In this document: in pieces, positions 17,979 through 27,442 of the stretch | Layout of the letters: the number at the start of each line of letters is the position of its first letter | Numbering within the stretch: position 1 is the stretch's first letter | Origin: Herbidospora yilanensis | GTDB taxonomy: Bacteria > Actinomycetota > Actinomycetes > Streptosporangiales > Streptosporangiaceae | Direction: 5' to 3' | NCBI RefSeq assembly: GCF_001570565.1 | Contig: NZ_BBXE01000013.1 | Coordinates: 824,984 to 888,983, forward strand | DNA length: 64,000 nt | Notes under the pieces: generated by a model | The model's input: only the letters and a program-made list of their open reading frames with translations | Database searches by the model: none | What the model was told of the DNA's origin: nothing | Made by a program: the position numbers and the translations under genes

Positions 17979-20005
17979 CCGGGCCAGTTCCGACTCTCGA
18001 ACCCTACGTCGGCCCGCGCGCCTTCCTCCGCCAGGACAGCGGCAAGTTCTTCGGCCGGGAACGCGAAGCCCACGAGGTCTGCGACCTGTGGCGATCGAAC
18101 CAGATCACGGTCCTGTACGGCCCCTCCGGCGCGGGCAAGACCTCCTTGATCAACGCGGGCGTCATGCCCCTGCTCGACCCGTCGCAGAACGACATCCTGC
18201 CGGTGGGGCGGGTCTCCTACACCTCGGCGGTGCCCTCCGCCGCGCTGCCCGAACACAACCCGCACACCTATGCGCTGCTGTCGTCGTGGTCGCCGGGAGA
18301 GAGCCCGTCGCTGCTGGCCGGACTCACCCTGAGGCGGTTCTTCAGCCGCCGGCCGATGAGGCAGGACCCTTATGGCGACCCGGTGCTCCGTCTGGCGGCG
18401 ATCGACCAGGCCGAGGAACTGTTCCTGGGGAACAACCGCCGCGCGCCGTACCACGAGTGGTTCGTCGACCAGCTCGTCGAAGCCCTCCGCATGGACCTGG
18501 ACCTGCGCGTGCTGATCTCGATCAGAGACGACCAAGTCGCCGCCGTGCTGCGGAGCGACCGCCTGCAGGACGTCCAGACCCGGGGCCGCTTCGCCTTGGG
18601 CGCCCTCGAACCCCCCGCCGCCACCCAGGCCGTCGTGGGCCCGTTGACCGGCACCGGCTACTCCTTCGACGACGACGCCGCGCAGCAGTTGGTCGACGAC
18701 CTGAGCGGCAGCCGGGACACCCAGCCGGAGTCGAAGGCGATCGATCCCGTCCAGCTCCAGGTCGTGTGCACGGCCCTGTGGAAGGCGCTGCCTCCGGACG
18801 TCACCCGCATCACCACGCACCACATCGTCCGGTATGCCGACGTGCGCCGGTCCCTGGAGCGATACGTCGACCAGACGATCGCCGAGGTCGCCCTCGACCA
18901 CCTCGACGGCGACACCGCCCGCCTGCGCGCCTGGCTCCGCGCCAACTTCGTCGCGGGCAACGCCAAGACCCCGGTCTACCGGGGCGAGACCCTGACCGCC
19001 GGGATGCCGAACGAGGTGGTCGCCGCCCTGGTCGACCACCACGTCCTGACCCCGCGGCCCGACGTCACCGGCGACGCGGCCCAGTGGTACGAACTGTCAC
19101 ACGAGAGCCTCGTCCGCCTCATCCGCGAAGAGGCCGACGATGTGCCCGCCGACCACCGGTCTTCTGAGCAGTTCCTCGAATCCGCCCAGCACGCCCTGCG
19201 TGAGGGCGATTTCCCACGTGCCCGCCGTCACGCCAACGCCGCGCTCGCCCTGACCGATTCCTCCCGGCTCAGGGCCGAGATCGAGTCGTTCCTCGGCAAC
19301 GTCGCCTTCGCCGACGCCCGATACGACACAGCGATCGACCACTACCGCGAGGCGGCCGCGCTCTTCGACGTCCACGGCCGCAAGGTGAGCGTAGGCCGCT
19401 TGCTGGCGGCCAGCGGCAGAGCCCTCCGCGCCCTCGGCGAAACACGGCGCGCGATCCACGACCTGAAATCCGCCATCGATCGGGTCCCCGACGATCAGGG
19501 GATCCGGGTCGAACTCGCGTGGACCTATTGGGACGCGGATCATGCCAACTTCGCGCTCGAAACGCTCGACTCCGTTCTCGACGACGACGCCAACTCCTGG
19601 CCCGCCCTGCGCGCCCGGGCGGAGATCCTCCTCCACGCGGGCAAGCCCACCGAGGCGCTGCGAGACTTCGCCCGAATCCAACCGATAAGAGAGCCATGGA
19701 TCAGGGCCGCCTACGCGTATGCCCTGGCCCAGCACGGCCAACTGCCCGAAGCGATGGAGGAGATCACCGCCCTGCGCGCGACCACGGCGGGACACGGTCC
19801 CGTTCTCCTCTATGCGGCCCTCATCGAGAAACTGGCCGGACGAGCCGCGCCGGCAGGTCGCCTCGCCGCATCGGCGAGAGCGGCCAGGGCACCGCTGATG
19901 CCCGCGGCCCTCGACCATGTCGCCGCCCGGCTGATCTCCGAAGACCATGGACACGATCATCGTGAACGGGATGATGAGGGCGCTCCGCCACCCGACGTCC
20001 CTTAG
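17975..20005 (+). CDS. nSTAND1 ATPase with C-terminal TPR repeats
   Basis: A 676-residue protein. It begins EPYVGPRAFLRQDSGKFFGRE, the typical entry of the nSTAND1 family, then P-loop YGPSGAGKTSLINAG (about residues 48-62) and a Walker-B-like AAIDQAEELF. A winged-helix region with ELSHESLVRLI follows near residue 370. From about residue 385 the protein is helical repeats of TPR type (SAQHALREGDF, GRALRALGETRRAI). This is the sensor/oligomerisation architecture of STAND conflict proteins. It is coupled to the SIR2-like gene, which would act as its effector. Its stop overlaps the convergent MFS gene. Confidence 0.82.
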   Translation: MTGPVPTLEPYVGPRAFLRQDSGKFFGREREAHEVCDLWRSNQITVLYGPSGAGKTSLINAGVMPLLDPSQNDILPVGRVSYTSAVPSAALPEHNPHTYALLSSWSPGESPSLLAGLTLRRFFSRRPMRQDPYGDPVLRLAAIDQAEELFLGNNRRAPYHEWFVDQLVEALRMDLDLRVLISIRDDQVAAVLRSDRLQDVQTRGRFALGALEPPAATQAVVGPLTGTGYSFDDDAAQQLVDDLSGSRDTQPESKAIDPVQLQVVCTALWKALPPDVTRITTHHIVRYADVRRSLERYVDQTIAEVALDHLDGDTARLRAWLRANFVAGNAKTPVYRGETLTAGMPNEVVAALVDHHVLTPRPDVTGDAAQWYELSHESLVRLIREEADDVPADHRSSEQFLESAQHALREGDFPRARRHANAALALTDSSRLRAEIESFLGNVAFADARYDTAIDHYREAAALFDVHGRKVSVGRLLAASGRALRALGETRRAIHDLKSAIDRVPDDQGIRVELAWTYWDADHANFALETLDSVLDDDANSWPALRARAEILLHAGKPTEALRDFARIQPIREPWIRAAYAYALAQHGQLPEAMEEITALRATTAGHGPVLLYAALIEKLAGRAAPAGRLAASARAARAPLMPAALDHVAARLISEDHGHDHRERDDEGAPPPDVP

Positions 20006-21651
20006 CCGGCCACGCTTCCGGCCTGCTTGACACTCGGTGCGGCGCCTCGCCAATCACCTTGAAGCGCGTGGACATCCGCACCTATCTCAGCAGGCCACAG
20101 GAAGCGTCGAGGGGCGTCGAGCGGTTCCGTGCGAAACGTGCGTTCCTGGCCGATGTCGCCCAGTCGTGGGCCCTTGGCCCGATAGGCCGCCGCCGCGAAG
20201 CGGAACACGAAGTCATGCCGGTCACCTCCGTCTCGGCAGTACATGGGCCAGCGGTCCTGGGTGAGGTGCGGATCGAGGAACCGGGCAGTCATCCCGGAAC
20301 GGTCGTTCTGACCGAACACGCGGAGCAGACGGCCGCGTCCGCCCAGCCCCCGCGCATGGCGGAGACCGTGGATCCCGTGATCGCCGGTCATCTCGCTGTT
20401 CAACCAGACGATCCACATGACGATGAGCCCGCCGATGACGGCGAACCCGTAGGCGAGCAGGTGCGCGGCGCCCTCGACACCGTAAACGGTCACCAGCACA
20501 CCGCCCAGCGGCGCCGCCGCCGTGACCGCCGTGTGGCCCAGCAGCCGGGACACACTGGCCACCCGGGCCCGTTTCTGACGGACGACGAAGGCGCCCTCAT
20601 AACGCCGCATGGCGATATTGGTGGCCGTACCCCACCCGGTCAACAACAGGCCCAGGGCGAAGGAGACCGGATGGGGATAGCAGGTGATGGCGAACATCGC
20701 GACCGCCACCATCACGACCTGCGTGTGCAGCACCCAGGTCTCCGGCCGGATGCGACGGGCGACGATCGTGCCGAGCGTCCCCCCGAGACCACCGAACGCC
20801 AGGTACACCCCGACCTCGGTGACCCCCAGAATCGGCACGTACCCGGCGATGAAGACAACGATCAGAACGTTGACCATGAAGTTCGTCGTCGTCGTCAGAA
20901 TGACCGCGACCAGCAGGAACGGGTGCCGGTTGAGTTCACGCAATCCCTCGGCGATGGAGACCCACATCGACTCCTGCTCCGCTGACCTGCGGGGCCGGAC
21001 CACCCGGGGCCGTGGCACGGTCAAGGCCGATACGAGCGCGAAAGCCGGCGCGATGAGGAAAGGGGCGGCACTGTGCCACGCGTAGAGGCACCCTGCGAGA
21101 GGACGGGCGATCAATGAGCCGATCTGCGTGCTCCGCTCACTCGACGCCAGAAAGAGAGTGAGCTTGGCAGGCCCCCGGACCAGGGAGGGGATGAGCGCGG
21201 ATTCGGCGAGGGAGTAGGCGATCCACATGGTGCCTTCGAGGAAGGCCGCAGCCAGGATGATCGGAAGGGTCAATTGACCTGCTATGAGCAGGAACCCCAC
21301 AAAAAGCAATGTAAGTAGTCGAACAACCTCAACCCTTCTCATAAGCTGAGAAGGGTCCTGCCGGTCGATCATCGCACCAAAAGGAAGATAAAACAGGAAA
21401 CCGGGCAGGCTCAGCATAAAGCTCGCCCACCCGACCGCCATGCCCGAACCCGAGTGGTCGAACGCGAGCACCGGATACGTCAGGCTCATCGTCCGCGCAA
21501 CGGCCGTGGTACCAGTGAGACCCACCCAAAAGCGCCGCATCGACCACCGTGGATCCACCGCGCTAACCACCCTTCGGTTCAGCCCGCGGATGGCCACCAG
21601 AATGCGCGAGGCGATCCCTTCGAATCGCAGGCAGAGCAGGACCCGGGACAC
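20002..21651 (-). CDS. MFS transporter with unusual C-terminal tail
   Basis: A 549-residue protein. Residues ~35-420 form about 12 transmembrane helices of the EntS-like MFS group (GLTGTTAVARTMSL, LPFGAMIDRQDPSQLMRR with the loop-2/3 motif, LLLTGWGTATNIAMRR). After the last helix an extra ~125-residue hydrophilic tail (from TGDHGIHGL to KQAGSVAG) has no family match that I can recall and low-complexity composition. GTG 21651 has AGGCAGGGAG upstream. It could export the modified peptide of the neighbouring system, but this is only an inference from position. Codon use and A/T content around 21,250-21,420 differ from core genes. Confidence 0.72.
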   Translation of the reverse strand: MSRVLLCLRFEGIASRILVAIRGLNRRVVSAVDPRWSMRRFWVGLTGTTAVARTMSLTYPVLAFDHSGSGMAVGWASFMLSLPGFLFYLPFGAMIDRQDPSQLMRRVEVVRLLTLLFVGFLLIAGQLTLPIILAAAFLEGTMWIAYSLAESALIPSLVRGPAKLTLFLASSERSTQIGSLIARPLAGCLYAWHSAAPFLIAPAFALVSALTVPRPRVVRPRRSAEQESMWVSIAEGLRELNRHPFLLVAVILTTTTNFMVNVLIVVFIAGYVPILGVTEVGVYLAFGGLGGTLGTIVARRIRPETWVLHTQVVMVAVAMFAITCYPHPVSFALGLLLTGWGTATNIAMRRYEGAFVVRQKRARVASVSRLLGHTAVTAAAPLGGVLVTVYGVEGAAHLLAYGFAVIGGLIVMWIVWLNSEMTGDHGIHGLRHARGLGGRGRLLRVFGQNDRSGMTARFLDPHLTQDRWPMYCRDGGDRHDFVFRFAAAAYRAKGPRLGDIGQERTFRTEPLDAPRRFLWPAEIGADVHALQGDWRGAAPSVKQAGSVAG

Positions 21652-21696
21652 CGCGGGGCTCCCTGCCTAAATGTTCCTAAGCCTGACGGAGTGGGC

Positions 21697-21726
21697 ATAA
21701 TAGGACCAGATTAGGCGCTTCGACAA
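21697..21726 (-). promoter_or_regulatory. Promoter of the MFS gene
   Basis: On the minus strand TTGTCG (21726-21721) and TATTAT (21702-21697) are separated by 18 bases. The -10 is 46 bases upstream of GTG 21651. Confidence 0.6.
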
Positions 21727-21873
21727 GTACCCCCAAGCGAGCTACGGATGAACATCCGGGCTGGCTCTGCTAAGACAAATCTCCATTATCGAATCCCCCT
21801 AAATGCACACTCGGATGCGCTTATCGCAAAAAATGCGACATTTTTCTCAAGGAGGAGGAGTCAGCATAAAACA
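21727..21873. other. A/T-rich non-coding stretch
   Basis: No gene is supported here. A Shine-Dalgarno-like AAGGAGGAGGAG (21849-21860) on the plus strand has no start codon at useful distance. A 14-codon ATG frame on the minus strand is too short and unsupported. A TCGCA-N5-TGCGA inverted repeat beside a T-run is present near 21,824-21,838. Confidence 0.4.
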
Positions 21874-21899
21874 GGCCTCCGCGAGTGAACGCGGAGGCC
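21874..21899 (-). terminator. Intrinsic terminator after tRNA-Thr
   Basis: A 10-bp stem (GGCCTCCGCG with CGCGGAGGCC, loop AGTGAA) followed on the minus strand by TGTTTTA. It is directly downstream of the tRNA gene. Confidence 0.85.
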
Positions 21900-21909
21900 G
21901 GTGCTTTCG

Positions 21910-21982
21910 AGCCGCCTTGGGGAATCGAACCCCAGACCTTCTGTTTACAAGACAGATGCTCTGCCGATTGAGCTAAGGCGGC
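21910..21982 (-). tRNA. tRNA-Thr (anticodon TGT)
   Basis: A complete cloverleaf on the minus strand. The acceptor stem GCCGCCT pairs with AGGCGGC, the D arm is AGCTC...GAGC, and the anticodon arm TCTGT-CTTGTAA-ACAGA gives anticodon TGT (Thr, ACA codons). The variable loop and TTCGATT T-loop are intact. CCA is not encoded. It follows rlmB by about 30 bases and may share its transcript. Its 3' end faces the accessory island. Confidence 0.95.
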
Positions 21983-22014
21983 TAGGACCAAGCCTCGCCT
22001 AGTCTAGTACACAC

Positions 22015-22959
22015 CTACCCTCTGCGCAGGCGACTCACCTCGTAGAGAGCGATGCCGGCCGCGACCCCCGCGTTCAGCGACTCCGCCGCAGCCCCCATCG
22101 GAATGCGAACCACCTGGTCACAGGCCTCCCGCACCAACCGGGACAGCCCCTTCCCCTCAGACCCCACCACAACGACCAGTGGCTCGGCGGCAAGGGTCAT
22201 GTCGCCGATGTCCGTGCGGGACTCCCCGTCAAGCCCGACGACGAAGAGCCCTTCCTCGCGGTATCCCTGCAACGCCTGCGTGAGGTTGGCCCCCCGAGCC
22301 ACCGGAAGCGTGGCGAGCGTGCCGGCGGACGTCTTCCAGGCCCCAGCGGTGACCCCGGCAGACCGCCGCCCAGGCACCAGCAACCCGTGAGCCCCGAAGG
22401 CGGCCGCCGACCGTGCGATGGCCCCCAGGTTCCGAGGATCGGTGACCCCGTCGAGAGCCACGATCAACGGCGTCTCAGCGGCATCCTGAGCGAACCGGAC
22501 CAGGTCGATCGGATGCGCATACTCGTAGGCCGGAATCTGGAGCGCGACCCCTTGGTGCACCCCGCCCTCGGTCAACCGGTCAAGCTTTCCCCGGTCGACC
22601 TCCAGCAGCGCGATCCCCTTGTCAGCCGCGATCTTGATCGACTCCCGGACCCGGTCGTCGTTCTCGATCCGCGCCGCGACGTAGAGAGCAGAGGCGGGCA
22701 CCCCGGCCCGCAGAGCCTCGACGACGGGATTCCGCCCGCCGATGTACTCAGGGGCGTCCTCGGACTTCCGGGCCCGCACAGGAGCCTTCCGAGGCGAGGC
22801 CCCTCCACGCTCCTCGCGGGCGATGCGCTCGGCCCGGGCCTTGTCCTTGAACCAGTGCCGAGCCTCAGCGGGCGGCGTTGGCCCCTTGCCCTCAAGAGAT
22901 CGCCGAACCTTGCCCCCGGTTCCCCGAGTGGCGCCCTGCCTTTTACGTCCCGCTGCCAT
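22015..22959 (-). CDS. rlmB: 23S rRNA (guanosine-2'-O-)-methyltransferase RlmB
   Basis: A 314-residue SpoU/TrmH-family enzyme that would 2'-O-methylate G2251-equivalent in 23S rRNA. A basic N-terminal extension (RKRQGATRGTGGK) is followed by the substrate-binding domain (EYIGGRNPVVEALRAG) and the knotted SPOUT domain with LDGVTDPRNLGAIARSA, VVVVGSEGKGLSRLV and IPMGAAAESLNAGVAAGIALYE. These are the three family motifs. ATG 22959 starts the basic extension. It follows cysS by 37 bases, matching the actinobacterial ispF-cysS-rlmB order. Confidence 0.95.
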   Translation of the reverse strand: MAAGRKRQGATRGTGGKVRRSLEGKGPTPPAEARHWFKDKARAERIAREERGGASPRKAPVRARKSEDAPEYIGGRNPVVEALRAGVPASALYVAARIENDDRVRESIKIAADKGIALLEVDRGKLDRLTEGGVHQGVALQIPAYEYAHPIDLVRFAQDAAETPLIVALDGVTDPRNLGAIARSAAAFGAHGLLVPGRRSAGVTAGAWKTSAGTLATLPVARGANLTQALQGYREEGLFVVGLDGESRTDIGDMTLAAEPLVVVVGSEGKGLSRLVREACDQVVRIPMGAAAESLNAGVAAGIALYEVSRLRRG

Positions 22960-22996
22960 AACTGAAAAGCCTATCCGTGAATTCGAGCAGCCCAGA

Positions 22997-24391
<1,395 letters not shown>

Positions 24392-24448
24392 AAAGGCAAG
24401 GCTAACGCCTTCCCGGCCAGCACAGGCCGAGTTAAGAAACCGTGAGCG

Positions 24449-24856
24449 TCAGCCTCGGAGATACACCTTCTCCGGGGCGATCCGCACGATCACGCGCTCG
24501 TTGTCGGGGCTGCCCTCCACGAACGGTTTGCCGGTGTATTTGTGCGAAAGCTCTTGGATCAGGTCGCCGTGGGGGTCGTCGAACAGGGTCACCAGGCCCC
24601 GGACCTCTGCGTACACGTAGGGATCGGCCGGGTCGACGACCAGAATGGAGACGCGCGGGTCGCGTTCCATGTTGCGGTGCTTTCGCCGTCCTTTGACCGT
24701 CGAGAAGACAATCTCGTTCCCGTCGGTGCGCACCCACACCACCGAGGCCTGGGGGCTTCCGTCGGGGTTGACGCTTGAGACGGTGGCGAAATTCGCCCCG
24801 TCGAACAAGGAACGTGCGCCGTCAGGCAAGGTCTGCTCTCCCATAGGAGCGATCAT
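24449..24856 (-). CDS. PPOX-class F420-dependent oxidoreductase-like protein
   Basis: A 135-residue split-barrel flavin/deazaflavin-binding protein. The pattern FATVSSVNPDGSPQASVVWVRTDGNEIVFSTVKGRRKHRNMERDPRVSILVVDP is typical of actinobacterial PPOX proteins that bind F420. A conserved YTGKPFVEG and VRIAPEKVYLRG end the barrel. It probably reduces an unknown small substrate with F420H2. It stands alone between cysS and the divergent DUF2637 gene. Confidence 0.85.
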   Translation of the reverse strand: MIAPMGEQTLPDGARSLFDGANFATVSSVNPDGSPQASVVWVRTDGNEIVFSTVKGRRKHRNMERDPRVSILVVDPADPYVYAEVRGLVTLFDDPHGDLIQELSHKYTGKPFVEGSPDNERVIVRIAPEKVYLRG

Positions 24857-24916
24857 GCCATTTCGTACGTGTCATAAAACGGCCGGGGGCACCCGAGTCG
24901 CTAGGCTCGACACGCC

Positions 24917-25870
24917 ATGGACGCGATTCCCCCCGCGACGGCAGGCCCGGCCTCCCGTCCGTCTTCCTCCGGATCCCGCCTGCTGAGCCGCGTGGCCGTG
25001 ATCGTCGCGAGCCTCGCGGTGGCGGTGCTCGCCGGAGCCGCCTGCGTGCTCTCCTTCGACGACCTGCGGGCCCTCGCGCTCCAGGGCCAGGCCGACCCCG
25101 AGTTCGCCTACCTCTACCCGGCCGGCTTCGACGCCCTGCTGGTGGTGGCCCTGCTGGCCGTGCCGGTGGTGCGCCCCGGACGGCTGGTCATCCGCCTGCA
25201 GGCCGCCCTGATCCTCATCCTGCTGCTGATCGCGGCGGCGGCGGCCGACGTCGCGATGGCGTCCGGCGTGGTCCTCGCGGTCCGTCCCGCCGCCGTGGTG
25301 GTGGCCCTGGTGCCCTGGATCATGCTGGTCGTGGGCCTGTGGTTGTTACTTCTGATCGTCCGGTACGCCCAGACGAAGAACGCCGACCTCGACGACGACC
25401 CCGAGGGCGACGTCGTCCCCTTCACCCGCACCGCCCACGTGACCGCGCCCTCCGACTACACGCCGCCGACCCCCGTGAGCCCCGTGACCGAAACGGTCGC
25501 GCCCCCGGAGCTGGCGCCCCCGCTCACCCCCACCCCGCCCCCGCGCCCCGCCCGCTGGGGCGACCTGATCCGCCCCAACGCCGGCGACGTCCTCGTCCAC
25601 CCCCTCCCCGAGCCCGACGACGAGACCGACAGGAAGTACGGCGAGGCCGCCGCCCAGGCCGCCGAGAAACTGAGCCGCCGCGACGAGTCCGACGTGGACA
25701 CCCAGCCGATGCGCAACCTCCCGGCCGACCCCGACCCGGAACACGGCCCGGAGGCCGCCGACCCGGAGGAGATGGAGGCCGCCGCCTGGCGCGAACCCTA
25801 CGAGGACGAGGTTTCCGCCCCTCCCTCAGGCCACCTCCGCAGCACCCCCACCCCACCGAGCGACTCCTGA
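24917..25870 (+). CDS. DUF2637-type membrane protein with acidic/proline-rich tail
   Basis: A 317-residue protein. The first ~155 residues have four hydrophobic segments with YLYPAGFDALLVVALLA and VRPGRLVIRLQAALILILL, the shape of the DUF2637 family often found on actinobacterial chromosomes and mobile elements. The remaining ~160 residues are a disordered cytoplasmic tail rich in Pro, Asp and Glu. The function is unknown. TAGGCT at 24902-24907 sits nine bases before ATG, suggesting an almost leaderless mRNA. A strong terminator follows. Confidence 0.75.
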   Translation: MDAIPPATAGPASRPSSSGSRLLSRVAVIVASLAVAVLAGAACVLSFDDLRALALQGQADPEFAYLYPAGFDALLVVALLAVPVVRPGRLVIRLQAALILILLLIAAAAADVAMASGVVLAVRPAAVVVALVPWIMLVVGLWLLLLIVRYAQTKNADLDDDPEGDVVPFTRTAHVTAPSDYTPPTPVSPVTETVAPPELAPPLTPTPPPRPARWGDLIRPNAGDVLVHPLPEPDDETDRKYGEAAAQAAEKLSRRDESDVDTQPMRNLPADPDPEHGPEAADPEEMEAAAWREPYEDEVSAPPSGHLRSTPTPPSDS

Positions 25871-25918
25871 CCGCCCGTCGCCCCATGCGTCGAAGCCCGG
25901 CACGACCGAACGCAGAAA

Positions 25919-25953
25919 GCCCGCCGCGGCTCCGGGATGGAGCCGCGGCGGGC
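25919..25953 (+). terminator. Strong hairpin terminator
   Basis: A perfect 15-bp stem (25919-25933 with 25939-25953, loop GGGAT) lies 49 bases after the DUF2637 gene. It would also separate it from the convergent GlsB-type gene. Confidence 0.8.
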
Positions 25954-26049
25954 ACTTCAGGCGGGTCTCGGTGTCGAGTTCGGCGACGTCCTGCGAAAAG
26001 GCCGGTGCCCGGCGGCCGGTGGCCGTCGGGCATCAACCTTCGCGGCTGG

Positions 26050-26319
26050 TCACACCCTGGTTCGGCCTCGCAGCGCGGCGACGGCGCCGACTCCGATGAC
26101 GGCCAGGACAACCTGCATGACCAGTTCGATCCAGTCGATCCCGTCAGTCGTCGCGACACCCAGGGACTGGGCGATCGCCGTGCCGATGAGGGCGGCGACG
26201 ATACCGACGACGATGGTCAGGATCCAACCGATCGGCTGACGGCCAGGCAGAACCAGTCGGCCCAGCGCACCGATGATGGCGCCGATCACGATGGCGCCGA
26301 GAATGGTCTCGATGGTCAT
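26050..26319 (-). CDS. GlsB/YeaQ/YmgE-family stress membrane protein (copy 1)
   Basis: An 89-residue protein with three short hydrophobic helices. It has the family pattern MTIETILGAIVIGAIIGALGRLVLPG, GWILTIVVGIVAALIGT and a last helix LVMQVVLAVIGVGAVAAL. Such transglycosylase-associated proteins are induced by envelope or general stress and have no known enzymatic activity. ATG 26319 has GGGGAGG eight bases upstream and is preferred to 26358. It is the paralogue of the adjacent gene at 26,407, and each copy has its own SigB-like promoter. Confidence 0.85.
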   Translation of the reverse strand: MTIETILGAIVIGAIIGALGRLVLPGRQPIGWILTIVVGIVAALIGTAIAQSLGVATTDGIDWIELVMQVVLAVIGVGAVAALRGRTRV

Positions 26320-26366
26320 TATTCGACCTCCCCTTGAGGGTGACACCTTCACGCTCAAGCGGTCGA

Positions 26367-26390
26367 ATACCCTCCATCGACAAAATATGC
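26367..26390 (-). promoter_or_regulatory. SigB-type stress promoter for GlsB copy 1
   Basis: On the minus strand GCAT-N14-GGGTAT fits the GNNTN14-16GGGTAY pattern reported for Streptomyces SigB. It predicts a start about 40 bases before ATG 26319. Confidence 0.6.
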
Positions 26391-26406
26391 CTTGCGCCGG
26401 AATCTT

Positions 26407-26721
26407 TTAGATGCCGCTGTGCCCCGGCCGGCCGGTTGCCCCGCCGTGCCCACGCCCGCGACCTGTGGTGATGCCCCGCCCTGCCACGAAGCCGACGCCG
26501 ATCACGGCCAGCACGAGCTGGAGGATGTGCTCCCACCAGTCGAACCCGCGCGTGTTGGCGAACCCGAACAGCGCCGCGATGAGCGACCCGATGAGCGCGG
26601 CGACGATTCCGACCAGGATGGTCATCCCGATGCTGATGTTCTGCCGCCCGGGCAGGATCAGACGCGCCAGCGCGCCGATGACGACACCGATGATGATGGC
26701 GCCAAGGATCGAAGCGATCAT
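26407..26721 (-). CDS. GlsB/YeaQ/YmgE-family stress membrane protein (copy 2)
   Basis: A 104-residue paralogue of the neighbouring gene. It has the same three helices (ILGAIIIGVVIGALARLILPGRQ, MTILVGIVAALIGSLI, ILQLVLAVIGVGFVAG) plus a 20-residue Gly/Arg-rich tail. A GGGGGGAAAG box lies just before ATG 26721. The tandem pair arose by duplication. The matching promoter geometry shows that both copies keep the same stress control. Confidence 0.85.
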   Translation of the reverse strand: MIASILGAIIIGVVIGALARLILPGRQNISIGMTILVGIVAALIGSLIAALFGFANTRGFDWWEHILQLVLAVIGVGFVAGRGITTGRGRGHGGATGRPGHSGI

Positions 26722-26766
26722 GACTTTCCCCCCGACGAGGTGACATCTGCACCTCTAGGGGATGAA

Positions 26767-26790
26767 GTACCCAAAAAGGGACGGCGATCC
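26767..26790 (-). promoter_or_regulatory. SigB-type stress promoter for GlsB copy 2
   Basis: On the minus strand GGAT-N14-GGGTAC fits the same GNNTN14-16GGGTAY pattern, with the same 14-base spacer and the same distance to the start codon as copy 1. Confidence 0.6.
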
Positions 26791-26966
26791 ACGCACCGCG
26801 CCTGGTTACGGGATCGCCGCCCCAACCGCATATGAGACGCCGCATCCCGGACACCGGTTGCCATGCACTTTGGACCGCACCAAAGCGTTATCCACCCCTG
26901 TGACCAGGCAAGCTTTACGAGCCGAATGTGGCGGATGAGACCCGCCACGACGCCGGCGCGTGGACC

Positions 26967-27425
26967 CTAACAGCCGACGATCAACGTGTTCGCGATCGCC
27001 GCGATCCCCTCGCCGCGGCCCGTCAGCCCCAGGCCGTCGGTCGTGGTCGCGCTGACGCTCACGTCAGCCCCCACCGCCGCGCCCAGCGCCTTCTCCGCCT
27101 CGCCACGCCGAGGCGACAACTTGGGCCGGTTCCCGATGATCTGCACGGCGATGTTGCCGATCTCGAACCCGGCCGCACGGACCAGCCGGGCCGTCTCCGT
27201 CAGCAACGTCACACCGGACGCCCCCGACCAGCGGGGATCGGACGTGCCGAAGACCTTTCCCAGGTCTCCCAGCCCGGCGGCCGACAACAACGCGTCGCAG
27301 CACGCGTGAGCCGCCGCGTCGCCGTCGGAGTGACCGGCCAATCCGGTCTCTCCGGGCCAGAACAGCCCCGCCAGGTGAAGTTCACGCCCAGAAGCGAAAG
27401 GGTGGACGTCGACACCGACGCCCAC
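26967..27425 (-). CDS. ispF: 2-C-methyl-D-erythritol 2,4-cyclodiphosphate synthase
   Basis: A 152-residue MEP-pathway enzyme that cyclises CDP-ME 2-phosphate with loss of CMP. Zinc ligands and signature are visible: GVDVHPF (Asp-x-His), [43 protein letters not shown], and [18 protein letters not shown]. The GTG start is 17 bases after the carD stop. In related actinomycetes ispD sits between carD and ispF; here it is absent, so ispD must be elsewhere. Confidence 0.95.
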   Translation of the reverse strand: MGVGVDVHPFASGRELHLAGLFWPGETGLAGHSDGDAAAHACCDALLSAAGLGDLGKVFGTSDPRWSGASGVTLLTETARLVRAAGFEIGNIAVQIIGNRPKLSPRRGEAEKALGAAVGADVSVSATTTDGLGLTGRGEGIAAIANTLIVGC

Positions 27426-27442
27426 CCTGGGAAGTTTCGCGC

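Noticed and set aside
20059-20985. Plus-strand frame starting MKRVDIRTYLSRPQ, opposite the MFS tail
   Set aside because: It is opposite the MFS C-terminal tail and transmembrane region, becomes low-complexity His/Asp/Gln-rich, and has no family match; not enough to call a gene, though the tail region remains odd.
21650-21870. Leader peptide (MEICLSRASPDVHP) before the MFS gene
   Set aside because: Only 14 codons, no codon clustering tied to a function, and its start is upstream of the likely promoter.
21910-21982. tRNA-Thr as an integration site for the island
   Set aside because: The 3' end faces the island, but no direct repeat of the tRNA end was seen at the far side near 11.4-11.6 kb and there is no integrase.
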